Assembly: GCF_016802725.1 (NCBI RefSeq)
Contig: NC_052667.1
Coordinates: 23,210,346 to 23,274,345, forward strand
Reading direction: 5' to 3'
DNA: 64,000 nt
Origin: Solenopsis invicta
Taxonomy: Eukaryota; Arthropoda; Insecta; Hymenoptera; Formicidae
The translations under genes and the position numbers were made by a program. The notes beneath the pieces are model-generated. The model was not told the DNA's origin and searched no databases. It worked only from the letters and a program-made list of their open reading frames with translations. Position 1 is the first letter of the stretch, and every line of letters begins with the position of its first letter. Shown one piece after another: positions 34,429 to 47,609 of this stretch.

Positions 34429-37400
34429 TCACACGTAGAATTCAGCTAGCATCTTAGCCGGCTCGTAATCCATGTCCTCATTCTTGTACATATCCAAGAT
34501 CTGGAAAAGTCGTATATGTATAACTAAACCGATTGTTTTAAGAAAAGTGGACTTGGTATCGAAAATGATATTTAAGTGGAACAAATCTATGATTAATTGA
34601 ATTTTTATGCCAATTAATTAATTTTTTAAAAATAATTTAAGAGGTTTTAATCTTATAAAAGAAATAAATCCGTATACATTTACTTTATATTAACCGATTC
34701 GTACAAATCACAATAAATAAAATTATATTATAATAGCAAAACAGATTTCTTAGAATTTTCTAATAAATTACTTTTTAATATTTAATAATGTGTTTTATAT
34801 TATTTAATTTCAATTATTTCCATTTCGATATATAATTTTTTAGCATTTTTTATATGTATATTGAGATATTTTTTCATCAATTTTTTCATATTTTATAATA
34901 AACTTTATAATATGACAAAATTCATTACAATTACTCTGAGCAGAAAAAAGATCAATACATTTTTTTAAATTAAAATTTTAAATCAAACTAAAATTTTAAA
35001 AACAGTTATATATATAAGCAAATGATTTAAGCTAACATGACGCGTTCGGAAAATTCAGTTTTTAAAAGTCAAAATGCAAATCTAAAAGATAATTTGATAA
35101 GAATAATTAACAAATATTTAGCCAGAAAAATTAGCATATAACAATATTACATATAAAATATATTTAATAACAATTTAATGTACTTTTTAAAGATTTATAC
35201 ATAAAATAAATGAAAAAACATGAAATAAATGTAAAACGATGAAAATCTATAATTTCAGAAAATTTAAATTTTTAATATTTTGAATATATTATATTCAGCT
35301 CTGTTTATTTCTGATTGCATTATTGCAATATACTGTTTGTAAATTATTGTTTATTTCGTTACATAATATAAAACATATCAAACAATAGGAAAAATAAAAT
35401 AAAAAAATATTTTAAGAAGATAAGTTTATTAGGAAAATATTAAATAAAGTGTAATAAATTAAGCAATAAGTATATAACAAATTAAGAAACATAATAATTA
35501 AAATTAACATTCGATAAATAGAATTCAACTTAAATTATAAAACAGAAAATACGCAATAAATTAGATCTCCTACTATTTTGATCAAGTTCATGTATATCAC
35601 ATCGATATTTATTTTATTAAAAATAAATATATAAATATATAAAGACCTAAAATACCTTCACAATTTCCTAACAATATCGAATGGAATGTTAATATGAACG
35701 TTTTCGTGTTCAACGTTAGATCGCATAAATTGCTTACAATTACAAAAGTCATATATTAAGCGTATAAATATGTATATTGTTTCTATGTGCAATGGCGCAA
35801 TAATTGCGAAGCTATGCTATCGGAAAGACGTCTAGTCTAGTGAGAGTCTGTTGCCTTACCGCATTCACATCCTTCTGCAACTCTTCCAATTGCTTTTCGT
35901 GGATCACTTTGAGTTTCTCCTTCTCCCTGTTCTGTATCATCTGCGCAATCCTGCGCTCCTCCATGAACTTCTTCGTGTTGTTCTGCTGCTTCTCCCTGAG
36001 TCTGCCCTCCTTGATGCCGCGCGTCTTCAAGGTCTTGTCGTTCATCACTTCTCGCGCGCTTTCCACTGACAATCTCGCCTGCCGCCCGGTCATCTCTTTC
36101 ATCTCGCGGTCGTGACGCGCGGCCTGCTGTTTCTGTTGCGCCAGCTGCGCGGCCATGCACAATTTGCACAGCTGCGTTCGCCGTTCTTCCAGATGCCCGC
36201 GGACAAGATCGCGTTCTTCCCGGCGCTGCCTGTCGGCGAGACGCGACCACTGGGTCGTCTGCTCGGAAACGGCGCGACGAACGATCGGATCCCTCGAAAG
36301 TTCCGCTTTACTGTAACATTTTTATTAATTTTGTAATTTACTTTGCCGTTATCTTGACTATTGATTGTTTCTTCGACTTGTCCGTTCAACTCTCAATTTT
36401 ACGAACTCTAAATTTTATCAATCTTACCTATGTGCATAAATGGTCTTGTTTTATTTGCTTTTATAGAAATTCTTGCTTCTTCGCAAAAAATTATATTTTA
36501 ATTTTGTAGTTTACTTAGATTACTGTTATTTATTTAAAGTGATTTTTTTTTTCATGCATGTGTTTTAAATTTGTGTGAATCATTTACGTTTTTTCTCCTG
36601 GAGTTTTAAAATTCTAAAATAATTGAACCTAATACAATTTAGAAAGAAAATTTAAAATCATACAAACTTAAATCATAATGAAACGACTAACTTTTTTCCT
36701 TTAAAAATCTTCTCTATTGCAACGCAATGCTGCTTCTGGACAGCCAGTTTTTCCTTGTGATGCCTCTTTTTCAAAGACTCCAATTCTTTTTGCTGTTTCC
36801 GTAATACTTTTTGATAACCCTTTTCTTGTCTCAGAGTCTCCAGAGTGATTGGATCGAACTTCATTTCTTCTGTAGAAACAAAGAAAGTACATGGAATCGT
36901 TGTTCACAGTTGGTTGTTTCCGTGTATCTCGCAACTTACCTCTTGGCTTCGCTGCCTCTTGATGATGAGATACGTTGTTTTTGTTGTCCGTATTGTTTTT
37001 GCTATCGCTCTCTTCGATTCCCAGACCCCGCATTTTATTTTGCGACATGCTTTCCGATTTCCTGAATGCTCTCGGTGCCGTCAAGGCATCCATAAATTCT
37101 AAAGAGAGATTAAGTATATCATTGGGTACGATAGTAACCGAATATCACTAATATATCATATTATTTCAAATTTACTTTTTGTATAAAAAAAAATGTATTT
37201 AAATAAAAGAAATATTTTTTTATGTTAAATAAATAAAAAATGAGATATATATGAGACAATTAACTTTGACAAAATTAACAGAAAACGATTGTGATTAAAA
37301 TTACATAATATATTCAAAGTACAATTGTACGAACACGAGGACATAAATACTATTATAAATTTATAGCTGAAACGTGATCGAACCTACCTTCAAAACCATC

Positions 37401-40400
37401 TGGCACATAAATTTTTATATCAATGTTACAAAACAGCATAGGCAGAGACATAGGAAAATTAGCCTCGGTTCGTAATGCGATGTGCCGATATCCGGCCTGC
37501 AAACCGTCTAGAGGAACAATTCTCTGTCCCAACAGTTTGTTGTTTGATTCATCGTATACCGCAAATCTCAGGGCGGCCAAATCCGGTAGGACGACTTTCC
37601 TGAAGAGGAAGGGCTCTTCATTGTAAACGGGGTTCAAACCGTTGGCGGGGACTACTCTTGTGCGAAATTCCTTGCGTATTGTGTCGGTTGGTAGGCCATA
37701 CATTTCGACTTCAACGTACGTTCCGACTTTCTTGTCGGATAAAAACTGACCAGCTATTACCTGTTACATAACGTTGAATTATGAATCAACGAAAATACGA
37801 ATGGTGAAAGCGTTTCATCTTAAATTCTTTATTCTTAAAATTGTTTTGTTTTTCCCCGTCTTATTTTATTTTCTGTTTACAGATAGACTAATATAAGGAA
37901 CTATAAAAAAAAAAAAATAATTAAAACCACTTTGTGTTATTTTTTTATAATTACACGACTTATATGTATAGATTTGTTACTATTACCAATTATAATAATT
38001 ATATATTTTGCAAATTATCTGACTTTTTATGTAGTGAAAAAAAAATTTTAGAAAGCGATATCACGAATGACCTGGATTGTCATTCAGAAAAAATATATAC
38101 CTGAACGCTGCACTGTGTAGCGATCACTCCATCCACCGGGCTCTCGGCGAAAGGATCGAAACTCCTATCAGCGCGTCTCATGAAATCCGGCTTCAATAAA
38201 TAGCCCGAAGATCCGTTGTACTCGAACTTGCCTTGATTCAATTGCATGGGCAGATCCGCGGTTTGAAAGTTCAGCGACACCATTTGGCAGCCAGCGTTCC
38301 AGAAGACCTATTTCGCGACGATCGATCATTGACAGACTTTTCTTTGTGTTTCCCGTTTCGCAAATTGCGCTCTCTACGAGTATGTGCTTTACCTGCGGCA
38401 TATAGTTGGAAGAGTCGGCTCGTGTACCTTTCGGATAAATCCGGCTCATCTGCCGCTTGTTATAATTCACGAATTCAATGGCAGAGGTTTTCAAATAGCT
38501 CATGCCAGTCGTTTCCGAGAAGGAAGACATATTGTAACAAAGGTTCGTCTCTGAAATATTGTAATTCGCTCTTAATCGCAATTTATCAATATCAGTTACA
38601 ATTTCCATTCACCATTTATTCGGGATAAAATTTTGAATAAAATGTGATTTCTTTTTAGAGATGCAAAAATGTCACGTACCTTCGGCTTCGTCAAAACTGA
38701 CCATCTTTATTGGTTGCGCGTAATTGACCATGGAGGACAGCCATGGATGCACGTTAGTAGTGCTTCCAACATAATTCTGAACCGTTGCCAACTCTATACT
38801 TTCTCCAAGGACCGAACCAGTGCCAGACGTCTGCTGTTGAATACCCGACGGCGTTATGGCTTCAGGAAGTTCCTCCTACGGACGAGAAAAAAAAACGTCA
38901 TGTGTGGTTTATGAAAGTAACTTCGATCTTCTATCGCTTAATTCGATTGAGGTGAAGGGTCACTACCGTGCACCAATCTGAGGATCAAAATGACTTTTAC
39001 TTTTACCGGTTGCTGTTCCACAGCAGCGGCGACCGACGGCGGCGCGGTGGCGTCTTCCTTGACTTCGTCCTCGACCACGAATTGGCCTTCCAGGAAGAGT
39101 TCTAATTCCTTCTTCTCGACTTCGGGCTTTAGGCGCTTGTTCTTAATAAGAATCTTGCGTTTCAGCAAACTGGGCGGTGGCAGCGGTACTCCTGGCTCCA
39201 ACTGTTCCAATATGACATTTTAATTACGAGTGCACTTAAAACCGCATGTACTGCATTTAAAGAAAAAGAAGAAAAAAAAACGAAGAAACCTTGAGCGCAG
39301 AAAATCCGGTTTTATATTTTATATTTTGTCGATGTTGTGTAATTTCTTGTAATAGTCTTAATAACCATCTTAATAATTATTATACAACCGAACAGACATT
39401 TGTTGAAGCAGATAATCCATGCCATTTGGAAACTAAAGACTTTGTAACAACCGTGATTAATTGATGTACTCGTAAGAACTTACAGGATAATCTTTCAGGG
39501 GTTCCTTTAACAACAGATCACCCAGGATTTCATCACAGTATTTGGCCAGTTTGTATTGCTGCTTAATGCTACAATGATTTTCGAAGCTGAGAATCAGTGG
39601 GTATTCCGATGTAACGAAGGCCGTGTCTCTGACTGCGTATATGACGTCCTTGAATAGAATGTCGGTGCACATGGCTTTGCCGTGAGTGATTATCGGCTCA
39701 TCGTCTTCCCCTTTGCCATCCCAGCAGTCCAATTCGACACACCTTTAAATTCGAATGGAGAAAAAAGAGGAACTAAAAGCGACAGTCCTAATAGCGATCG
39801 TACTCTACTTTATAAAGAAATAATCCCTCGTTCGTTTACGTCACGTATAATAATTATCTCGTCAGTTCAGAAATAATGAAATTAAAATTACTCGAAGCAT
39901 CACGAGAATGTACTTTAATTATTTAAATATAAGAAGTAATGGAGAAGCAAATATGTTAAATTAATTCATAAAGTTATGTTGTAACTTTTTATAATAATAC
40001 GATTGCTTTATCATTTGGAAATAAAAATAGATCGGTATATCGATCTATTGTAATATATGTTCAACTAAATGCATTGATAATCCGGCACAATCAATATAAC
40101 TATAAATGCACCGGATATTGAAAATCAGTACAGTCGCAAATAGGAAATCGTTACTTCCACGTAGCAGCGTGAATATCTTACCTGCATCCAGCCAGTAAAA
40201 CTTGTCTATACATCTCGACGCTGCTCCTGCCGCCGATTTGACGTCCGCTCAGATAAGTGTTGTGGCTCGAATTGATGTAATAATGCGCGAGAGGTTGGTC
40301 CATGTCCATGTAAACGTCTAGTCTGTCGAGAAAAACTGGCGCGTTCTCGTCGGACATCAGGTACCTTATGAAGCCGTCCTTCGTCATTGTTTCTGAAAGC

Positions 40401-43400
40401 GCGCAATTACGTAAGGAAAGCTCGTTTTGAAACTGCGAGTTAAGTCGGTTCATCAATTTTTCAGTCGCGGCTAAGCAAAATGACACTTAGTCGATTAAAC
40501 GAGCTAGCTCAATTTTGCAGGCTCATTAAACTTTACTCCGACTTTGATATCTCTGACATCTTAATGTTTTAGTATATCCAGCATATAAAGAGACGAATGA
40601 AATATCTACAAAGAGATCGATACCTAGTGCTTCGAAGAACGATCAGGTTTAATTTTAGATAGGTAGAGAAACCGTTCGAGGGAAACGTTTCGAGGATGTA
40701 TGATTTGTTTATCAAGCTCTTACTTTCATTACGGGCAACTTCATTCTGCTCGTAATCATTGATGATCTCAAGCGCACGTTTCTCATCATAGAATGGATAA
40801 AGGATTTCGTTGAGGGTCGGATCCCTTTGCTTTTCGTTAAGGAAGGTGATCAATTGCTCCAGGTTAATTGTGTCGGCCTTACCCTGCGTTCTAGAATTTG
40901 TAAGAAAAATAATCCGTCATGTTAAAGAAATTTTTATTTGCTTGCGTCACGCTAAAATAAATCCATGCTGTAAAGTATCGAGATAAAATAAAACGAAATG
41001 GAATATATGCTTATCAAAATGTACATCTCTAGAATGCTGTTAAAATTTTCGATTAATATTTAATAAAATTCTTTTCTGTATTAAAGTAGTGTTAGTCCAG
41101 TTATTAAATCTTACAATTTGTAAAATAAAAAAAAATCTAAAAAAAATTCTTAATTATATGAATGAAATTTTACTCAAAGAGTAACGTTAACGTGAGAAAT
41201 ATATAAGTAGCGTTCTAGAGATATGTATAAAATATATTCAGTTTCTTACATACATTTTTATTTATTATATTATTGTTGTATGTAAATAAAATAAGATAAT
41301 TAAAATTGGTAACTTTCATTATAAGAAAAATATTGTTTTTTTTATAACAAAATATAATTTTTTTTTCAATATAGAAGACATGTAGTTGATACAGCTTTTA
41401 ATTCTCTCCGGAGAAAGTACTCACATCGATTGAAATAATTCTTCTATGTCGTTCCTCGGACATATCTTGTGATAAAGCGCGTAGAATGCTTCGAAGGTGA
41501 AGTCGTCGGGTTCTATCACGTCATTCTAAGCACAAACACATAAATCATTGCAACATTTCCGCGAAGTATGAAAGAGGTATATCGATAATTCATTTTGTTA
41601 ATCAAGATACCTTTCCGCTAGGTAGGCCTAACTCAGAGAGACATTGGTAAACGAGCTTTTCAGTTTTGCCGGACGCGAAAGTTCTCGCGACCACTTTCAC
41701 TGGAACTTTTCCATTGGGATCTACCAGCATTCTGAGTCGCATCCAACTAAAATTGTTGCAAAAATCCTTGCTTTATTCGCGATTTTATTATTTCTTCGAA
41801 AATATGCAAATAGTAACATCACACGCAGTTTAATATAATATATAACATACACATACTCGTGTTAATTTTTAGAGGCTAAATAAATTTCATTAAGCCTTTG
41901 GTACTACAAAATCTAATATAAGATTATTAAAAAAAAGAGAAAGAGAGAGAGAGAGAGAGAGAGAAGGAACATTTAATAAAATATATAAATTTAAAAAGAG
42001 TAAAGAATTTTTTGAAAACTTTGTAATTTCTGCTGAAAAAGTTAACTCGAATTTGCTTGTCAGCTTGCTGCAAATCAAATATCCTTTTACGTCGGAAAAG
42101 AATTAGAGAATCGCGAAGTAATGTTACGTGCGTACGTCGGTCGCGGAACACATTTATGGCTAATTATTTCACAGAGAGTAAACAGTACTGTTGTTTACAA
42201 AGGCGTTAGTGCAAGCATATATAAATGCATTGGTAAACTCACTGTTTCTTCAGACATGTAAGCGGGCAAACGTTATTCGCTTTGACGTTGTGCGTAATCG
42301 ATCGAACGCCCTCCAACCATACCTGTGACGACACAAACGAATAAAATATCATCAGATTCTTTTTACGGAACCAGAAAATATATCAAGTCTCTTGGCACAG
42401 AGATATTAATCTTACGCGCCAGCATTAACTTAATCTTATCATTGTTACATCGCGATGTATGGTTAAGCTCGTAGATGTGCTATTTAATCGGGGACAAATA
42501 ATTTTGCTGCCTCAAAAAAAAAGAAAAAAAAGAAAATTTGCATATTTAATATAAAAACGATAGCATATTCGATAAAAACGCTAAACTTTTCTGCTTTAAA
42601 TGTCAATGATTCTCAATAATATTAAAATACAAAAGAGATGCACGAAGAGGTAATAAACCGAATAAAAAGCAAGTAAATATATAATAATATCCTACATACA
42701 CAGTAATTAAATAAAACTTTTACGTATTTTGTTTCAATGAAATCACACACAAAAGAAAATTGTTGAGATCTAATAATAATTTACTAGGGATGACTCACGA
42801 GTAAACATTGTTACCGTTATCTTTTTGTAATAACAATTTGATGACGATAATTTTTTATAACGATAATATTAAGGCCAGGATTGAAAATTTTGACAAATAA
42901 TTTGTTATCATTATAAAAAATTATAATTGTCATTGCCAAAACGTTATTATAAGATCGCTATTAAAATTGTCACGAAATTCAATGTATTTTTAAGCTACAC
43001 ACGTACATTAAATGTAAGAATAATACGTTACAGCGGACTGACGACATTAAAACACGAGAATATGGAAGGCCTACGTCAGTCACAGCGGTGACACTATTCC
43101 GGCTTCATGACTGTATTTCAAGTCCGACGAACACGCGACGCGCAGTTTGAGTTGGAAATTGTAAAAATGAAAAAATTATTATTTGGCACCGCTGTGACTG
43201 ACACAGGCCTTCCAGTCTCGCGCATTAAATTTAACGTATCTATTACTGAAAAGTATGTGCGTAAAATTCAGTGCACTTTTGATAACATTACACTTTTTAA
43301 ATGTACCTGCTTGAAATTTGCTTCCGTTACATTAAATTTTGTTAACAAAGAAGGTGTATAAGTGACACGGTGATTCGTTACTTGTAACTCATGCACGCAT

Positions 43401-44574
43401 TACTATCCGTCTCCGCAATAGCCGATGTATAGGACACGCGATAAAGAATCGATGGTAATACGATATACAGAACCGTGTATACGGCATATTCACGCTATTC
43501 CCTTATCGCTACGGTAGCAACTAGCGATAAATTCTCTCGAAAATAACATGAAAGCACGTAATGTAAAGAAGGAAAAGTGCAGCGCGACTCAAAGCCAAAT
43601 TGAAATTGAGCGATTACACGTTTACGTCACATCATACAATCATTACGTATATCGCTGAAACTATTATAAAAAGGCTATTAACTACTCATGGAAACATAAT
43701 ACGACGCTATACTGCTTGTATTTGCGATAAACTATAAGAAAATAACAATCTCAAGAGAGCGATGTTAAACTCTGTATCGGTAGCAGCGTATCAGCTCGCT
43801 AATAATAGTTTACTTGACCGATAAATCGAATGGTACGTCGGATACCGTGTTTCCGCCGTTATCGCGATTAGTGTGCGGGCACGTGTGTTACCTTGGCTGT
43901 GGCAGGATCCGGACATACGACGTGCTGATAGTTGATGTTGGTGTAATCGACGCCAGAACAGATGGTCAGACTTTTATCTTCTAACTGCTCGCCATGTTTG
44001 TTGAGTAGCTTGTCGAGTAACTTGGGATCCTTGAAACACATCGTTTTATTAGCTATTAAACGCTACCACGTTTTTCCTTATATATTTCCCTTCCCATCCC
44101 TCTTTATTTTCTTTTTTTTTTTTGTTCATTAGCTTGATCGACAAGCTCTTTTACAGCAAGTTCGCGTGGTCATTGTAACTTTAATAAATCTAAGAGCTAT
44201 CATATTGAAACGACAGGCCAATTGTTTTACCTTAGGAACGCCTCCGGCTCTGGTGTCACTCACTTGACACAACTCAATAACATCGCCGTCCTGCAAGGAG
44301 GAGAGACAGGATAAAAATAAAACGTGTATATTCAGGATGTATAAGAAGGTCCGAGATACCTCGTTCCTTTGATACGAACAAAAGAACGCAACAAAACCCT
44401 CACCTTCCCCTCGCTCTGCCAATAGATAAAGAAACCATACTCGTCGACTTTGAACATGCAATTCAGCTCGATTTCAGTGTTATCCTTCTCCTCCGTCCAA
44501 CGATCGAAGACGCAGCCGGCGCGGAGTGCTTCCGGCACCTCGATCTGCCAGTTGAACTCGAACTTTTTCGTCAT
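34429..44574 (-). CDS. norpA: Phospholipase C beta, norpA/PLCB4 type, complete
   Basis: Hydrolyses PIP2 to IP3 and diacylglycerol downstream of Gq; in flies it drives phototransduction. Eighteen coding exons in order: 44574-44404, 44290-44231, 44029-43892, 42322-42243, 41746-41611, 41525-41425, 40890-40724, 40392-40182, 39742-39484, 39201-39001, 38875-38680, 38550-38393, 38307-38101, 37760-37388, 37098-36940, 36869-36692, 36310-35860, 34500-34429; about 1105 residues, all phases consistent. PH-like N-terminus starts MTKKFEFNW. EF-hand region about 150-290. X box holds SSHNTYLSGRQ (His328, Asn329), VELDCWDG (Glu358, Asp360), THGK (His375) and SFENHC (Glu409), so catalytic and calcium sites are intact. 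Y box about 530-660, C2 about 696-815, coiled coil about 870-1090. It ends AEFYV, like the PDZ-binding tail of fly NorpA. The exon 10 donor is ambiguous: two GTAAAA sites lie 6 nt apart (39007 or 39001). Exon 10 lies in the X-Y linker. Family assignment is firm. Confidence 0.93.
41937..41965. repeat. (GA)n microsatellite in norpA intron 5
   Basis: An uninterrupted run of about 14 GA units, between exon 5 and exon 4 of norpA. Confidence 0.9.
43064..43213. repeat. Inverted repeat with 27-bp arms in norpA intron 3
   Basis: The left arm 43064-43090 (GGAAGGCCTACGTCAGTCAC, continuing AGCGGTG) pairs with the right arm 43187-43213 with 25 of 27 positions matching, around a loop of about 96 bp. Weaker matching extends outward on both sides (ACGTTA and ATTAAA blocks). 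It could be a small MITE or a transcribed hairpin. Confidence 0.7.
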
Positions 44575-44762
44575 CTCCGCGTCCTTCCACCGACTTCCGG
44601 CCAAAGTCAGCCCAGATACGGCGTCTTCCGGTTCTGTCAACAGGGATCAGCGTCGCGTCGTTAAAGGTATCTTCATCGGGCATCTTTTCCGGGCTGCCGT
44701 CAAATGTGACGAAATCGAGTATCTGCTTTACGTCCAGAGCTTTGAAGTCCGACATTTATATC
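44404..44762 (-). promoter_or_regulatory. norpA 5' exon with long overlapping out-of-frame upstream ORF
   Basis: An ATG at 44755 opens a 91-codon frame (MSDFKALDVKQILDF...) that runs past the norpA ATG at 44574 in another frame and stops at 44480. A possible splice acceptor (AAAATGCAG then GATATAAATG) ends at 44763. If present in the mRNA, this frame should reduce initiation at the norpA ATG. Alternatively a one-base error or indel near 44640 splits an N-terminal extension, since the norpA frame stays open upstream to a stop at about 44645. The norpA ATG has G at -3. Confidence 0.4.
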
Positions 44763-46635
44763 CTGCATTTTCCTCGTATTCCACCGTAAATTGTTCCGAT
44801 AAATTAGGATTGCGCGGTGTATATCTGTGAGCGAGTCTGTATGCAGCGAAACGTAAATTTCAGGAAGTTTACATTTTGCATGCATCTCCAAGTTTGACGT
44901 TCATTCAGTGGACGAGCGCAGTTTACAATCGCGTAGGTACGAACTTTTGCAAGCGATAATTGACAAGTGTGAAGACACGCGCGGTATGTGAAGATGTAAT
45001 TCAAGTTAAAGAAATTACGTCACTAATTGTATAATATACGGGCTGATTGACAAAACACGCAGTAACGCTGATACACCCAGATGGACTTTGTTCTGACACG
45101 CAATCTGCTTGTTTAGAACTCGTTCGACCGAGTGTTTAGTTAGCTAATTATTAGCACCGACCTGTGCATGACCTCCGATAACCGACACATGAACATAATA
45201 TCTCAATAGAGCCTTCGAAACCTTAATCGGGCATTAACCCCTTTTGTGAAATAAAGCGTCAAGGTTTCTTGACCTTTAACCTATCGGCTTGGGACACACA
45301 CATGCCAGCGAATTCCAATATTAAAATCATTTTTGGGGATTCCGTGAGAATTTCAATAATAAATAATATGCGGAGTCGACAAGATTATTGATTAAGTTTG
45401 TTATGTTTAACACTTTATCTCATTTTATTTCAATGATAAAGTTATTTTTAAATATTACGTGATGTTCAACTTGCTTTAAAATTCAATAAGCATGCAGGAA
45501 ACCGTTTCGAATTTCGTTAGCGAAAAACATAAATGCATTATTGTTGCTTTTGTTATCTTTTAATAAGACTCGTCAATGCAATCTTTTCTATTTCATTTTT
45601 TTTTTTTTTTTTTTTAACAAATATAAATAAGTACTATAAGTATTTTAACATTTGAAATCGAACAAATTATTTATGCTCACAAAATTATGCACAGCTTCGT
45701 GTTTCGACGAGCTCGCTTTTTCTGACAGAAGATAAAAGTGAAAGTTTTCAGCATACAATGATGTTGAATAATCGTTTAATATCTCATTGTCTCATAACGT
45801 GTGCATCAACACTTTATAATTCTTATCTACATATTTTACGTCCACGTATTTCTTCCCATTTTTATGTACGATTTTCCAGTTATTCTTAGCTTTTCTTTTC
45901 GACGACGCGTTAAAAAATTCAAAAAACGCACTCTTTCTCCTTTTTCCGTCTTTCTCATATTTATTATTTTTATTTTTGAGTCTCCTGACAGAAATTAATT
46001 TTACCTATGGGAATTAGGAGAGATTGGAATTAGAATAGAATACATTACAATGTGTGAATAGCTTCAGCAGTGTAGAAAATTAAAAAATGCTGGCACTGAG
46101 AAAAGACGTCATTGCATACTTTGTTATACAAAAGCTATAGTTCGAAGGAAATGGCCAAGTTCTTTTTTTTTACATACAACCTAACACTATGAAACGCTTT
46201 CTGACGATATAAATAAATATCTTTTGTGTATCATGACGTACGGTGCTCGCTATAGTTAAGCTATGTAAATTTTGAAAGGCATGTCACGCAAATATTATCG
46301 CTGAAAAGTTTCGACATAAATTTTGTATCCTTTTTGCACAGTTCATACAATATTTAGAATGCACATATAACGCCTATATTTTTTTCAAAGCGAATTCGTA
46401 TTACATGACATTTCTCTCACTTTGAATTATTAGCTTTTGGATTTTGGATAATCGATACATCACGCTACAGAGAACCTTTTAGCACCGTTGCACCGATTAA
46501 CCTTTATGACAAACCTGCACTATGTGGGACGAAGTACACTTAAATGTTGCCGAGTGAAAAAATAGTTATATCGAGGTAAGTTATGTTATACAACGCATTA
46601 TTAAAAGAGTGCATGAAACCGTAAAAGGTACTCAC

Positions 46636-46691
46636 AATGTTAAGAGCGTCTCTTCCGAGTTGATTTGCTCATTTTAACTCGCAGGCTGCAC
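46636..46691 (-). other. Possible noncoding 5' exon (norpA leader)
   Basis: On the minus strand TTTTGTTGCAG precedes 46691 and a good donor, CATT then GTGAGT, follows 46636, defining a 56-nt exon. It contains only a ten-codon ATG frame that ends inside it. It lies 2 kb upstream of the first norpA coding exon in the right orientation. Splicing is unproven. Confidence 0.25.
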
Positions 46692-47581
46692 CTGCAACAA
46701 AATATTTAATAAACGTTAATGCAAATTTTAATAATTAACAACTACCTTCTACCGGTGTTTTTTTTTTCTCGAGGAAATATGTTTGTTGGAAAAGTTAGAA
46801 AAGCAGATGCTTCTAAGTTCAGCATGTGAAAATTATTACTCAACATATTTCCTTTATACTTGCAAGTTTTTTCTCTCGGATATCGACCTTAAAAGTTATC
46901 CAATTACGGACTCCATTTATTTTTCATACAGCTAAGCCATCTTAACCCGATCTTATTAAGGGGCGTGTTAATTATATCAACGGGCAGACACGTGCTTTTC
47001 TGAAATAGGTTTCACTCTTCGATTAAGTGGCTCAATCAATATCTCTGTGTAATTACGTTAGACTTACGTAACAGGTTACGTGCAACTTAAACGAACTATA
47101 TGTATAAAATCTAGATAATAACCTTTGAGTCATTAAGTCTATTTGCTCGATGACATGTTTCAATTGTAGACTGCAGATAGTGCTTCTTATCATTGTTCCT
47201 GATTTAAAAGAAGGTAGTAACAGCGTATAAAGGTAAAAACAGCGATGACAGCAACGATAAGTATTTTAATTGTACAATTGCAATGCATTAGGTAAATTAA
47301 TTGCGCAGCAGTCTTGTTCCCAATAATTTTTCCTGTGCTTGAGAGATAATAGAAATAAAATGTAAATAAGCACGAAACTATACGAGTATATGGAAAAAAG
47401 TTACAAAATTCTTTTGGACCATGTTCTGACAAAAAAAAAGTTACAGAAGATAATTATAATTAAAAATTTTTAGAAATACAGAAAACATTTGTAATTTTTT
47501 CAAATATTTTCTTATTTAGAGATAATTAAAACGGTTATTCTCTGGTGTTTATTTTGTTGATCATGAAATTGCTCCCCCCCT

Positions 47582-47609
47582 CCTCTCTCTCTCTCTCTCT
47601 CTCTCTCTA
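47582..47609. repeat. (CT)n microsatellite
   Basis: Run of about 13 CT units preceded by a C homopolymer (CTCCCCCCC). Confidence 0.9.

Noticed and set aside
35804..36389. Open frames on the plus strand and in alternative minus frames across norpA exon 17
   Set aside because: The exon is GC-rich and coding in one frame that continues norpA exactly; the other frames are open only by composition.
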